Positions 33,922-45,600 of a stretch of DNA of 64,000 bases are shown in pieces. The notes under the pieces were generated by a model. The model had not been told where the DNA came from. It worked only from the letters and a program-made list of their open reading frames with translations, and ran no database searches. Made by a program: the position numbers and the translations under genes. Position 1 is the stretch's first letter. Each line of letters opens with the position of its first letter. Origin of the DNA: Blastopirellula retiformator. Its GTDB lineage: Bacteria > Planctomycetota > Planctomycetia > Pirellulales > Pirellulaceae. Location of the stretch: assembly GCF_007859755.1 (NCBI RefSeq), contig NZ_SJPF01000004.1, positions 894-64,893 of the forward strand. The letters run 5' to 3'.

Positions 33922-34761
33922 ATGACAAGTCGCAGCACTCGCCGGTCGATCGCCGGCGAAACGGTCGAGATTCTCGACCGCGGAACTTACGTATCGAACG
34001 GCGAACAAGTCTCCATCGAACCCCAATTAACCGAGTCTCTCGCCGGCACAAGACTCTACACACCCGAGCAGGCCGAATCGCTCGCCGCCAAGCTTGCCGC
34101 GCCCGATTCGCCGCACAACACGCAACTGCGGGTCGACAACTGCACCACCTTCGCCGCGGTCCGCCGGCAGATTGCCGAAGGGTTCCGCGATCCGGTCTGC
34201 CTGAACTTTGCCTCGGCGAAAAACCAGGGCGGCGGATTCCTGGGCGGAAGTCAGGCTCAAGAAGAATCCCTGGCCCGGGCTTCCGGTCTATACGCCAGCT
34301 TGCAGAAGGCGCCAACCTACTACGAAGTGAATCGCGCCGGCGGCAGTTGCTTGTACACGCATCACTTGATCTACTCGCCGCGGGCGCCGGTCTTTCGGGA
34401 TGACGACGACCAACTGCTGCCGCAGCCGTACGCGACGTCAATCATCACCTCGCCGGCGGTCAATGCCGGAGCGGTTCGCCAGAACGAGCCGCAAAACGTC
34501 ACCCAGATCGAGCCGGTAATGCGCGAGCGACTAGCCCATGTCTTGGCGGTCGCCCTTGCACATGGGCACGATGCGATCGTCCTGGGAGCGTGGGGATGCG
34601 GCGTCTTCCGCAACGATCCGGGCGAGGTCGCCCGCTGGATGCACGAAGCGCTGACGCAAGACCCGCGGTTTGTCGGGGCGTTTGCCAAGGTTGACTTCGC
34701 GGTGCTTGATTTCACGTCAGAGAAGAAGACGTATGAGGCGTTTCGCCAGCAGTTCGCCTAG
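33922..34761 (+). CDS. Bacterial-type poly(ADP-ribose) glycohydrolase (TIGR02452)
   Basis: 279 residues. The macrodomain-type catalytic signature is present: NFASAKNQGGGFLGGSQAQEESLARAS at about 93-119, containing the GGG loop and the paired Glu residues of QEE, where the second Glu is catalytic in this family. An N-terminal helical extension and VLGAWGCGVFRNDP near residue 215 complete the fold. It hydrolyses ADP-ribose polymers or protein-linked ADP-ribose. No ADP-ribosyltransferase or toxin gene is next to it. The start codon is at the first ATG; another in-frame start is not needed. Confidence 0.9.
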   Translation: MTSRSTRRSIAGETVEILDRGTYVSNGEQVSIEPQLTESLAGTRLYTPEQAESLAAKLAAPDSPHNTQLRVDNCTTFAAVRRQIAEGFRDPVCLNFASAKNQGGGFLGGSQAQEESLARASGLYASLQKAPTYYEVNRAGGSCLYTHHLIYSPRAPVFRDDDDQLLPQPYATSIITSPAVNAGAVRQNEPQNVTQIEPVMRERLAHVLAVALAHGHDAIVLGAWGCGVFRNDPGEVARWMHEALTQDPRFVGAFAKVDFAVLDFTSEKKTYEAFRQQFA

Positions 34762-34992
34762 CGCCGGCTGGATGTGCGACTGCTCCATCCCTTGCATCGG
34801 GTTCAAGTCATGGTCGTAGTGGGGCGCCCAGCGATCATCGCCTTGGCGAACTTGGGAGAGATCGTCGTTCATGCAAACGGCTCTGGCGAGAAATGACGGG
34901 GGAAGTTGGCGAGACAAATTGTTATGGCAGTTGGTTCGCTCGTTCGCTATCGTAATACCGCGAAGTCTTGAAAACTCGATCCGCCGCCCGCC

Positions 34993-35487
34993 ATGAATGC
35001 CCCACGACAAGACATGATCTCGAAAATTCAACAAGTCTTGCGCTGGATCGCGTGCCTGATCGCACCGATTTTCCTGCTGTTGGTCGCAGTGATCGTCTTG
35101 ATCTGGCAGTTTACGGAAATCACATCGCGGCAAGAGGTCCTGTCGCTCACCTCGTTTCTGGTCATCCTGACGTTCAGCGCGTCATCGTTCAACTGGAGCC
35201 GCGCTACGCATAACTTCGCTTCGGAAGTGACGCGAAAGCGAATCTACCAAGCCGGCGTCGATCTGTTTCTCGCCGCGCTGTTGGCGCTGATCGCCAGTTG
35301 CTTCGCCTGGCTGCAATCGAGTCCTCCACGATTTTTTCGCCTTTCGATCATTTCAGACAATCAGCAGTTTCTCTTTCTCCTGCTGTTCTGGATCCACTGG
35401 ACGTTCCTCTTGCTGGCGCTGCTGATAACCTGTGTGTCGCTCACGTCGCTCGTCCTATCGATCCATCGCGCCAAGGATCAGGCGTAG
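34993..35487 (+). CDS. Hypothetical membrane protein, four helices
   Basis: 164 residues with about four hydrophobic segments: IACLIAPIFLLLVAVIVLI (about 18-37), a shorter one at VLSLTSFLVILTFSAS, LFLAALLALIASCFAWL and FLFLLLFWIHWTFLLLALL. Charged residues are confined to loops and the C-terminal tail. No family recognised. Between 34762 and 34992 nothing else is seen. Confidence 0.75.
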   Translation: MNAPRQDMISKIQQVLRWIACLIAPIFLLLVAVIVLIWQFTEITSRQEVLSLTSFLVILTFSASSFNWSRATHNFASEVTRKRIYQAGVDLFLAALLALIASCFAWLQSSPPRFFRLSIISDNQQFLFLLLFWIHWTFLLLALLITCVSLTSLVLSIHRAKDQA

Positions 35488-35659
35488 TCGCCTATCCTTG
35501 GGTACCCCGACCAGACTGCTTCCTACTGGTCGGATTGCGCAACTATCAGGTCAGTTCTAGCGACCTGCCCAGGCCGCCCGATCGATGCATCAAGCTGGAT
35601 TTGAACTTTCTGAAACCTCGCCTGTTGACACATTCCCTTATGGGAATATAAATAAAGCC

Positions 35660-36034
35660 ATGCCACGAGCCGCCACCACCACCGACGTCTTCAACGCCAT
35701 TGCCGAACCGCGGCGACGACAGATTATCGACCTGTTGGCTGGGGCCAGCCGTCCGCAAGCGGTTGGCGATCTGGTCGAGGCGCTGCAGTTGCCGCAGCCG
35801 GCGGTGTCGAAACACCTGGCCGTGCTCCGCAAGGTCGGCGTCGTTTCCGTTCGCAAGCAAGGGAAACAGCGTCTGTACGAACTGAACGCGGTGGAGTTAC
35901 GACCGGTGCATGACTGGGTGAAAACGTACGAACGATTCTGGAGCAATCAGCTCGATCGAATCAAACAACGCGCCGAGAAACTGGCGGCCGAGCGCGCCGC
36001 CCAGCCGAAATCGAAAAAACCGAAGGAGATCTAA
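35660..36034 (+). CDS. ArsR-family winged-helix repressor
   Basis: 124 residues from ATG 35660. Winged helix: TTDVFNAIAEPRRRQIIDLL, then the recognition region LPQPAVSKHLAVLRKVG and the wing VVSVRKQGKQRLYELN. The C-terminal extension (WVKTYERFWSNQLDRIKQRAE) is typical of the subgroup that is paired with SRPBCC/AHSA1 genes. It lacks the metal-binding CxC of ArsR itself. It is three bases upstream of the SRPBCC gene, so they form an operon, likely autorepressed. Confidence 0.9.
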   Translation: MPRAATTTDVFNAIAEPRRRQIIDLLAGASRPQAVGDLVEALQLPQPAVSKHLAVLRKVGVVSVRKQGKQRLYELNAVELRPVHDWVKTYERFWSNQLDRIKQRAEKLAAERAAQPKSKKPKEI

Positions 36035-36037
36035 GCG

Positions 36038-36508
36038 ATGGTCGCCGTCAACGATACCGAAGCGGTCCGCGTACTTCACATCTATCAGGAAATCGAAATC
36101 AACGCCCCGATCGCCATCGCCTGGGAGGCGATCTTGGCCGAGATGGGCCCAGAGGGGGTCATGCCCAACGACAAGACGCAGCCGTTTCCCATGGTGCTGG
36201 AAGCCTGGCCTGGCGGACGCTGGTTCCGCGATCTGGGCGATAACGCCGGGCACTTCTGGGGTCACGTGCAGGTAATCAAACCGCCGAAGCTGCTCGAGAT
36301 CTGCGGCCCCCTCTTTATGTCCTACGCCGCCACCAATCACGTGCAATATCGACTGATCGAAACAGGCGACATGACGACGCTGCAGCTAACGCATCGTGGC
36401 CTGGGGCAGATCACGCAAGACGTTTTCGACGGCGCAAACGCTGGCTGGGACTTTCGAAATCAGCGGACTAAAGAATTCGCAGAAAAACTGGCCGCCCGAG
36501 CCAACTGA
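36038..36508 (+). CDS. SRPBCC (AHSA1-like) domain protein
   Basis: 156 residues with the START/Bet v1 layout: first strand HIYQEIEINAPIAIAWEAI, a W-rich central sheet (GGRWFRDLGDNAGHFWGHV), LTHRGLGQI and the long C-terminal helix. This family binds hydrophobic ligands or acts as a chaperone-like partner. Its position right after an ArsR-type regulator is a frequent arrangement. Ligand unknown. Confidence 0.85.
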   Translation: MVAVNDTEAVRVLHIYQEIEINAPIAIAWEAILAEMGPEGVMPNDKTQPFPMVLEAWPGGRWFRDLGDNAGHFWGHVQVIKPPKLLEICGPLFMSYAATNHVQYRLIETGDMTTLQLTHRGLGQITQDVFDGANAGWDFRNQRTKEFAEKLAARAN

Positions 36509-36589
36509 TGCTCTATTCAACGTCATCGCGAGCCCTCGACAAATGTCGGATGTCGCTTTGGTTATCCATTCTCGTGGAGACACGTTCTT

Positions 36590-37171
36590 ATGATCCTCAA
36601 AATTGTTCTCGGCATCGTCCTACTGCTGGTCTTGGCGGTCGTCGTCATTCTGATCGCGGCGATGACCCGTCCCAATCAGTTTTCGTACGCGCGTTCGATG
36701 AAGATGGCCGCTCCGCCGGAGGTAGTCTTCCCGCACGTCAACAACCTGCAAAAGTGGGAAGCCTGGTCTCCCTGGGAAAAGCTCGACCCCAACATGAAAA
36801 AGACCTACGGCGATACGGTCGAAGGGGAGGGCGCCTACTATGCCTGGAACGGTGATGGAAACGTAGGCGCAGGAGCGATCACCATCGCCGAGTCGCAGCC
36901 GTACGAGAAAATCAAAATGGACCTCAAGATCCTTCGCCCGTTCGCGTGTGAGAATGACGTCTTCTTCACCTTCGCTTCCGACGGCGATCAGACCAACGTC
37001 ACTTGGCGGATGGATGGCAAGAACAACTTCATGGCCAAGGTAACGAGCCTGTTCATGAACTTCGAAGAGATGTGCGGCAACCAATTTACCGAAGGGCTGG
37101 AAAGCCTGAAGCAGATCACCGAGGAGGAAGTGAAGCAAGCTTCGCCTGGCGAGGCCGGGTCGACCTCGTAA
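36590..37171 (+). CDS. Membrane-anchored SRPBCC (polyketide cyclase-like) protein
   Basis: 193 residues. An N-terminal hydrophobic helix (IVLGIVLLLVLAVVVILIAA, about 4-23) anchors a START-like domain: SRSMKMAAPPEVVF-type opening, NNLQKWEAWSPWEKLDP, GAITIAESQPYEKIKMDL, TNVTWRMDG, and a C-terminal helix. The opening and the W-x-x-W-S-P-W motif are those of a common polyketide-cyclase-like family. It lies 81 bases after the previous SRPBCC gene, possibly in the same transcript. Confidence 0.85.
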   Translation: MILKIVLGIVLLLVLAVVVILIAAMTRPNQFSYARSMKMAAPPEVVFPHVNNLQKWEAWSPWEKLDPNMKKTYGDTVEGEGAYYAWNGDGNVGAGAITIAESQPYEKIKMDLKILRPFACENDVFFTFASDGDQTNVTWRMDGKNNFMAKVTSLFMNFEEMCGNQFTEGLESLKQITEEEVKQASPGEAGSTS

Positions 37172-37218
37172 CATTCAATGTTCACACTTCGTTGGAATCC
37201 AACTTGGGATAATCGAGC

Positions 37219-37866
37219 ATGTTTAACTTTAACTGCCTGTTGAAAAATGCCCTCGTGGCATTTTCCAACCTCGCCAGGCTCAGAGCATAGCTCTTCGCGG
37301 CTCGCAAAATAACGACTTACGTCGCTATTTTGGGATACCATCCCTGCGATCCAGCAGCCCGATGAGAAAATCAACGGACTGTTAAAGTAACCCCAGAGCA
37401 TGAGTGGCTGCAGCGGTTGGTTGGCGACTGGACGTTTGAAGCGACGGTGGAAGACGAACCCGATCAAATGACGCATAAGAGCACCGGCAAAGAATCGATT
37501 CGGATGCTGGGCGCCAACTGGATGATTGGCGAAGGCCAGGGGGAAATGCCGTGCCCCGAGGGAGAGAAGCCGCAGACCGGCTACACCTGCATCACGCTTG
37601 GCTACTCGCCCGAAAAACAGGCGATGCTCGGCACGTGGATCGGCTCGATGATGAACCACATGTGGGTTTACGAAGGATCGCTTGATCTCGACCAGGGGAT
37701 CCTGGTGCTCAACGCGATCGGCCCCAAATTCGACGGTACCGGAACGGCCAACTATCGCGAGACGATTCACTTGATCAACGACAACCAGCGGACCTTCACC
37801 TCGGCCGTTCAGACCGACGACGGCGAGTGGAGCACCTTCATGAAGGCGGTCTACAAGCGGGCGTAA
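37219..37866 (+). pseudogene. DUF1579-family gene split by a miniature element
   Basis: The codons from 37387 on encode a DUF1579 domain (HEWLQRLVGDWTFEA, IRMLGANWMIGEG, YTCITLGYSPEKQ), but there is no usable ATG in front of them. An ATG at 37219 opens four codons and then enters a 149-bp element. Removing 37233-37385 (the element plus one TTAA) joins the parts in frame as MFNFKVTPEHEWLQRL and gives 164 residues, a natural length. In its present form the reading frame from the ATG ends inside the element. A shortened protein from the TTG at 37417 is possible. Confidence 0.85.
37233..37381 (-). mobile_element. 149-bp five-hairpin miniature element, copy F
   Basis: Reverse orientation, exactly 149 bp, with TTAA on both sides (37229-37232 and 37382-37385). 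It is inserted at codon 5 of the DUF1579 gene. The second hairpin is damaged (GATACCATCCCTGCGATCC), but the others are recognisable. Confidence 0.9.
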
Positions 37867-37879
37867 GCCGCCATCCGGC

Positions 37880-37917
37880 GTAGGTTGGGTTTGTAGCGCA
37901 GCGCTGGCCCAACCTAC
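37880..37917. repeat. Short palindrome
   Basis: GTAGGTTGGG at 37880-37889 and its complement at 37908-37917, with an inner GCGCAGCGC. It follows the DUF1579 stop and may act as a terminator or be a single-hairpin repeat. Confidence 0.6.
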
Positions 37918-38020
37918 AACCTTTGAAGGGCATAATTTGTTCTCGAAGCGTGAAAGTAGCGACGCCAGCGTGTACGATAATCGCAGATCGACACGCCTCT
38001 GAATTTTGCCGAGCCCCTTC

Positions 38021-39301
38021 GTGGAATTTCGCTTTCTTTCCCCCGATCAGTCGACGCGACTGCGTAACCTGCCGGACGACCTATTGGGCGGCTCGCTCGA
38101 TTTGGAGCAGCTCGAAAGGTTTTTGGCCGACTCGCGCAACCAGTTATGCGTTTGTTTTGTTGAAGGAATCGCCATCGGTTACGCCGCCGGCGTGCACCTG
38201 ACGCATCTGGATCGTCCCGATGAGTTGTTCCTGGCGGGAATCGAAGTGACGTCCGCTTGGCGGGATGCCGGCGTGGCGGAGGAACTGTTGCTGCGGATGC
38301 GAATCAAAGCGAGCGAATTGGACTGCGTTTCGGTCTCGGCGGTTGCCGACCGAAAGGACGCGGCGTCGATCGTCTTATTCAGTAGCGTACCGGACGTCCG
38401 CGCGTATGACCTGGTCGAGTTTTCGTTTCCCCTCACCGATCTGGCCGAACCGCCGCTGCCAACAGCCCCCAATCGCCCGCCAGAGATTCATCCCCTTCCG
38501 CATCCGGCGCCGGTCAAAGCGCTCAACTTCTTACTTCAGCTGCACCGCGGCGAAAAGTCAGGCCAACCGCCGGGCGAAAAACTGGCGCAGCAGATCGCGG
38601 CCGAGTTTCTGCCGGAAGACGAAATGGAGGTAACGCTCTCGAACTGGCGCGATCTCGGATGGAGCTGGACCTTTACGATCGGCGAGCGGACCTACGAAGG
38701 GGTCGTGGCGATCTTGGCCGATCCAAGCCAGGCGCTGCTGCAGATTGGCCCGCTAGAGCGAATGACCTTCTTCGGCATCCAGTCGAAGTTGTCGCCGGAA
38801 GATATGGCGCCGATCCAAGAGCGGACCGAAGCGGCGATTGAAAAACTGCCGGAACTCGCCCGCTTTCAGTTTTCAACCGAGGGCTTTCCCGATGCGGAAG
38901 TGGCGCCCAGCCAGAAGGCGCTCGAGCGGGCGATGAAGAAGTGGGAGGAATCGCAAGAGACCGGGCTACAGCGGCCTGTCGATGCCGAGCTGACTCTGTT
39001 GCAACGTTTCTTCCTGGCGCCCCTGCGGTCCAAACGGAAAGGAGAAGCCGAGCCGATTCGAAAGATCGATCTCCGCTACCTGGGGATCATGCTTGGCATC
39101 ACGGCGATCGGCAAGATCTACCTCGACTATCACTTTCCCTGGTTCGAGCAGTTGTGGATTGCTCCCGCCGTCGCGCTGGTTATCGGCGCCCTCTTCGCAG
39201 GAGCCCGCAAACGGCCCGCCTGGATCGGCGTCAGTTTCCTGGTGACCGGCACGATCTATGTAGCGCTGCTGTTCTTCCGCGCCCTCATCCGACCTTTTTA
39301 A
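38021..39301 (+). CDS. GNAT-like acetyltransferase domain fused to a membrane domain
   Basis: 426 residues if GTG 38021 is used (VEFRFLSPDQSTRL); a TTG at 38006 would add five. The first 135 residues look like a GNAT fold: LCVCFVEGIAIGYAAGVHL (strands 2-4), LFLAGIEVTSAWRDAGVAEELLLRM in the acetyl-CoA binding position (with GxxxxLL in place of the canonical Q/RxxGxG/A), then SASIVLFSSV-like sequence. A soluble middle part of unknown fold (about 165-325) precedes a C-terminal membrane region with about three helices (IAPAVALVIGALFAG, WIGVSFLVTGTIYVALLFF). The fusion is unusual. The acetyltransferase activity is uncertain. Confidence 0.7.
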   Translation: MEFRFLSPDQSTRLRNLPDDLLGGSLDLEQLERFLADSRNQLCVCFVEGIAIGYAAGVHLTHLDRPDELFLAGIEVTSAWRDAGVAEELLLRMRIKASELDCVSVSAVADRKDAASIVLFSSVPDVRAYDLVEFSFPLTDLAEPPLPTAPNRPPEIHPLPHPAPVKALNFLLQLHRGEKSGQPPGEKLAQQIAAEFLPEDEMEVTLSNWRDLGWSWTFTIGERTYEGVVAILADPSQALLQIGPLERMTFFGIQSKLSPEDMAPIQERTEAAIEKLPELARFQFSTEGFPDAEVAPSQKALERAMKKWEESQETGLQRPVDAELTLLQRFFLAPLRSKRKGEAEPIRKIDLRYLGIMLGITAIGKIYLDYHFPWFEQLWIAPAVALVIGALFAGARKRPAWIGVSFLVTGTIYVALLFFRALIRPF

Positions 39302-39313
39302 GATAAGGGTTAG

Positions 39314-39336
39314 CCGCGATAGCTCCGCTATCGCGG
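39314..39336. repeat. Short perfect palindrome
   Basis: CCGCGATAGC-TCC-GCTATCGCGG, 12 bases after the preceding stop codon. It may act as a terminator for the GNAT-fusion gene. No gene lies between 39302 and 39559. Confidence 0.65.
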
Positions 39337-39498
39337 CGGCGCAGCTGCAGGAAGCGTCAGTCCGCGTTTCGATTCTCGTCGGCTGCTTCAATCCCGTTCG
39401 ACATCGAATCTCGCTTGGGTCTTCTTACCGTAAATTGATGCTTCCTGCCGACTTCGTCGTCCCCGATGGCGAGAGCTATGGCGGCTAACCAAGAACGA

Positions 39499-39530
39499 GA
39501 AAGGGCCGAGCTGGTTTGCTCGGCCCTTTC
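39499..39530 (-). terminator. Rho-independent terminator
   Basis: Perfect 13-bp stem GAAAGGGCCGAGC / GCTCGGCCCTTTC with a 6-base loop, followed on the minus strand by TCGTTCTT. It lies 30 bases after the stop of the secreted protein gene at 39560 and is the clearest protein-gene terminator in the first 48 kb. Confidence 0.82.
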
Positions 39531-39559
39531 GCTTGAATCGAGTTGTTCTAAGCCGTCGC

Positions 39560-39988
39560 TTAGAACTGGACCCCTTCGGTCACGTAGATCGGCCGGGCGC
39601 CGGTGTAATAACGCAGTTGCGTTTCCGGGCTGTACGAAATGTTGGTCCGCAGGTTCGAGTAGTTGCGGAACAGCGGGGTCGAATTGGTTTCGGGACGAGC
39701 CTTCGAGACGCCGTACCATTCGCGCGATTCGATCCGCGAGATCCGTTGCCAGGCTTGGAACTGGGCGCGTTGCAGACGCAGGACCGACGGCGTTTGAGCC
39801 CGACGGTTTTCCATCAGGTAGAACCACATATCGGGCGTCGACGACGACAGCGCCGGGGCTTGTTCCAGCGGCTGGGCCGGCATGTCGCTCGGGCTGCTGG
39901 TTCCGCGGATCGTCAAGTCTTGAGCCATCGCGGCCGAGGCGACCAGCAACGTCGTCAGCGCCGTGGCGACGCAAATCATCTTCTTCAT
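39560..39988 (-). CDS. Secreted hypothetical protein
   Basis: 142 residues from ATG 39988; the frame extends 70 codons upstream without features. A clean signal peptide (MKKMICVATALTTLLVASAA, cleavage after AMA) leads to a 120-residue mature protein: DMWFYLMENRRAQTPSV, FQAWQRISRIESREWYG, NSTPLFRNYSNLRTN. I recall similar short secreted proteins in planctomycetes, but no function. It is followed by a strong terminator, so it is a single-gene transcript. Confidence 0.82.
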   Translation of the reverse strand: MKKMICVATALTTLLVASAAMAQDLTIRGTSSPSDMPAQPLEQAPALSSSTPDMWFYLMENRRAQTPSVLRLQRAQFQAWQRISRIESREWYGVSKARPETNSTPLFRNYSNLRTNISYSPETQLRYYTGARPIYVTEGVQF

Positions 39989-40258
39989 TATTCGACTCCA
40001 GGCAATGTTCGTTCGCTGGCGGTTTTCAGCCAAGGGTGGTAGCCCAGACGCGACTCGTCCGTGCACAACATTCAATTCGGCGTTTTCGACCGGCAGATTC
40101 GAATAATTTGGACGAACCGTTAGAGTCGACCAAGACGGCGGCGGTAAAGTCGACGTGCTTTGCCAAGCCGCCGTTTCGCTAGCGGTAAATGCCGCCAATC
40201 GAAGGGGAGAAGAAGCGCGAAAGCGGCAGCGTCACACGTCAGACCTTCCCCCACGTGC

Positions 40259-40388
40259 GGCACTGCTGGCTTGTCCAGCAGTGCCGGGCCTCCAAGTTCT
40301 TTGAAGAAAGAATTGCCATGAGATTCAACGGTGGCATTTCTTGCTGAATCGTTTCGTGGTTCCCACTGCTGGACAAGCCAGCGGTGGG
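40259..40388. repeat. Palindromic element with hairpin arms, 130 bp
   Basis: Left arm 40259-40285 (GGCACTGCTGG..CCAGCAGTGCC) and right arm 40362-40388 (CCCACTGCTGG..CCAGCGGTGGG) are hairpins and also inverted copies of each other. About 75 bases of unrelated sequence lie between. It occupies most of the gap between the secreted protein gene and uvrB (39989-40435), where no gene is seen. Confidence 0.7.
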
Positions 40389-40435
40389 AACCGGCAAAGA
40401 GTTGCTGGTCTTGACTCAGCCCTCAGAATTGCCAA

Positions 40436-42499
<2,064 letters not shown>

Positions 42500-42677
42500 T
42501 ACCAATCTCGTACATCACAGAAGAAAGCGGCGCTATCGGTCACGGGATAGCGCCGGGCGAATCTTTTCATTATCGCCGTATCGGCGGTAAATGACATCCC
42601 CACACCATTTCCGGCGGCGTCTCGTCTTCACCTGCACCGGCCTGTTGCCGTAGAATCTTCTCCCGTAGGAGACGAAA

Positions 42678-45600
42678 ATGCTGAAACGAATGACGGAAAA
42701 GACCCCATTTCTGGCAGTGGCGATTGTTGCGGCGATCCTGCTGGCGCCCTCGCTTGCGCTTTCTCAAGACGCCGCCGCCCCCCCGGCGCAAAATGGGTCG
42801 ATCACGTCCAAAGACGTCGAAGCCCGCAAAAAAGCGGTCATCGAGTTCGACGGAATTGAAGACGCGGAAAAAGAAAAGCTGGCAGGACAGTTTGACGCCG
42901 CCGCCCAAAGCTTGAAGTCGGCCCAAAAATGGCAAGACAAAAAAGCGGAATGGCAGGCGATGATCGACCAGCCCGACCAGCAGACCGAGAAGCTGAAAAG
43001 CCAGCTCGAAACGGCCGAGCAATCGATCCGGTCATCGGTCGACGATCTCTCGAAACTGCCGGCCGTGGAGGCGGAAGTTGAGCGGCTGCAAGCCACCCAG
43101 ACAAAGCTACAGAACGACCTGCTGGCCGATACCGCCGAGTCGAACCGTCGCACCGAACGCCAGGTCGCCAATCCGAAGGATGTCTCGGAACTGACCGCCC
43201 AGGCGACCAAACTGCGGTCCGAACTGGGAATGTTGCCGCCGCCGATTGAATCGAGCGGATCTCAACTTGCGCGGCGGACCGAGATCGAGGCGAAGCTGGC
43301 CGAGATTCAAGCGCAGCTCGACGCCCTGGCGATCGAACTGAAAGCGTACCAAGCCGCCAGCGGCACGCTGGACCTGAAAAAAGAGTTGGCCAGCAAGAAA
43401 AACGCGTTCCTCAAAAAGGAACTGGAACGCGTTCGCCAGCTGGCGACCATGAAGCGCGAAGCGGAAGCCAAGATGCAGTTGGACGCCGCCAAGGACCAGC
43501 TGGAAGAAGCGAAAAAAGAACAGACCGAAAACTCCGATGCGATCACCCAGTCCCTGGAGCTTAACACCAAACTGCTCGAGGTGCGGACCAAGCTGCTCGA
43601 CGTTTTGCAGCAGCGCGAAGATGAGGTAGAGAAGGTCAAAGCCCGCCTGGCCGACCTCCGCGCGCTGAAGCAAACGACCGAAGCCAAGGCGGGACAGGAC
43701 CTTCCGCCCGATGCGATTGGCTTGATGCTGCGAGAAGCCCGGGCGCAGCTAATCGAAGAGCGTCAGTTTCAAGTTGAATTGCAGAACTTGAATGAAGAGC
43801 GCAAGACGCTGCATTTGAACACGGCCGACGTCGAGGAAGCCGCCAAAGATCTGCTGGCGCTTAAATCGGACGTCGAAGCTGGCGTGATCGAGCCGAAAGA
43901 CTTCAAGGAACGGGCGAGCCGAATTCGTCTCCGCTTGACCCGCAGTCTGAACCGCTTCGCGGAAATGGACGACTCGTTCGCCTTCGCCAAGGTGGAGGGC
44001 AAAATAGCGACGCTGCAGACGCCGGACCTGAGTGACCCAGAAATCGTCAAGCGGATCGCCTCCGCCTACGATACCCAGTTGACGATTGTCGCCGACTCCA
44101 ACGAAACGACCGAAAAACTCTACAAAGAGACGATTAAGCTTGAGGACGAAGAACAACAACTGGCCGCAGTGACCCGCGAATTCAAGACCTTTATCGACGA
44201 ACGAATACTTTGGATTCGCTCCCCCAGTTCGCTCGACTGGGAAGAGTTTGGCGAGGTATGGAAGACGGCCAGTTGGTTCCTATCGCCCACCAATTGGAGC
44301 AGCCTAGCGACGCTGACGTTCGACCAGTTCAAACGAGCGCCCTACGCGTTCTTGCTGGCGATCGTCTTTTTCGGAGGCTTGATCTTCTTTAAGCGGCGGA
44401 TGCGACATCGGTTGAACGACATCGGGTCGGAACTAGCCTGGAAGCGTCTGTCGCCGATGCGGATGACGACCGAGGCGTTGGTGCTGACGACGCTGACCGC
44501 CATGATCTGGCCGTTGATTTTTATGTGGATCGGCTATTCGCTGTCGCTGTTGCGGACCGAGTCGGCATTTGCGGCCGCCCTTTCGGCCGGCTTTTACACC
44601 ACAACCTTTGTGCTCTTTCCGCTCGAAATGCTCCGGCAACTCGCGCGGCCCAACGGCGTGATGGCGGCCCACTTCCGCGTCCCCGACGAGGTGACCAAAG
44701 AAATCCGCTGGACCAGCGGCACGCTGAAGTACCTGTTGCCGGTCGCCGCCGGCATCAACGCCGCGGCCGAAGAACATAGCGGCTCGGCGGTCGACGATCC
44801 GTTGGCTCGGGCGGTGTTTGTGGTCTCGATCGCGATCGTCTCGTTCGTCTTCTGGCGAGTGCTCGGTCCTGAACGAGCGCCCCGCAAGTGGATCATGGAG
44901 AACTACAGCAGCGGCGTCTTCCGCTATCTGGCGCCGGCGATGTTCCTACTGTTTATCGCGACTCCCCTGGCGTTGGCCCTGGCCGCCCTGTGGGGTTATT
45001 ACTACGGCGCCGTCCGAATCGCGGAAACGCTGAACTCGACGCTGTACCTGGTGATCGCGATCGGCGTCGGCCAAGGTTTTTTCTTCCGCTGGATCATGTT
45101 GAAGCGGACCCTCTTGTTGCGCGAACGCCTGAAGGCGCAGCTGCAAAAGAGCGAGAAAGAAACGCAGTTGAGCGAAATCGCCGGAACCGCCCAAGAAACG
45201 CAAGAGCTTGACCCTTCGATCGTCGGCGAACAGACGCGGCATCTGGTCAAAGTGATGTTCGGCGGCATCCTGCTGGTCGGCTTGACCTTCATTTGGCACG
45301 ATGTGCTGCCGGCGATGCGCAGTTTGGGCCGCACCACGATCTATCCGATTGGCGAGTTCGGACAGTCGGCCGATGACGTCGTGGTCGCTCCCACCGCAGC
45401 GCCGACGCCCAGCTCCGATTCTGGCAAAGGGCAGAGCGTGCTTCCCTCGTCGATGTCGCTGCCGACCGTGGCGCCCAGTTCGTCCAGGGGCGAAACGTAT
45501 CGCCTGACGATCGGCTCACTGGCGCTGGCCTGTTTGGCGGCGTTCATTACCTATGTATTCGCCCGCAACTTGCCCGGGGTGTTAGAGCTGTTCATTCTGC

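Noticed and set aside
34717-35133. 138-codon minus-strand frame over the end of the PARG gene
   Set aside because: It overlaps the PARG 3' end and the start of a membrane protein gene, and the product looks random.
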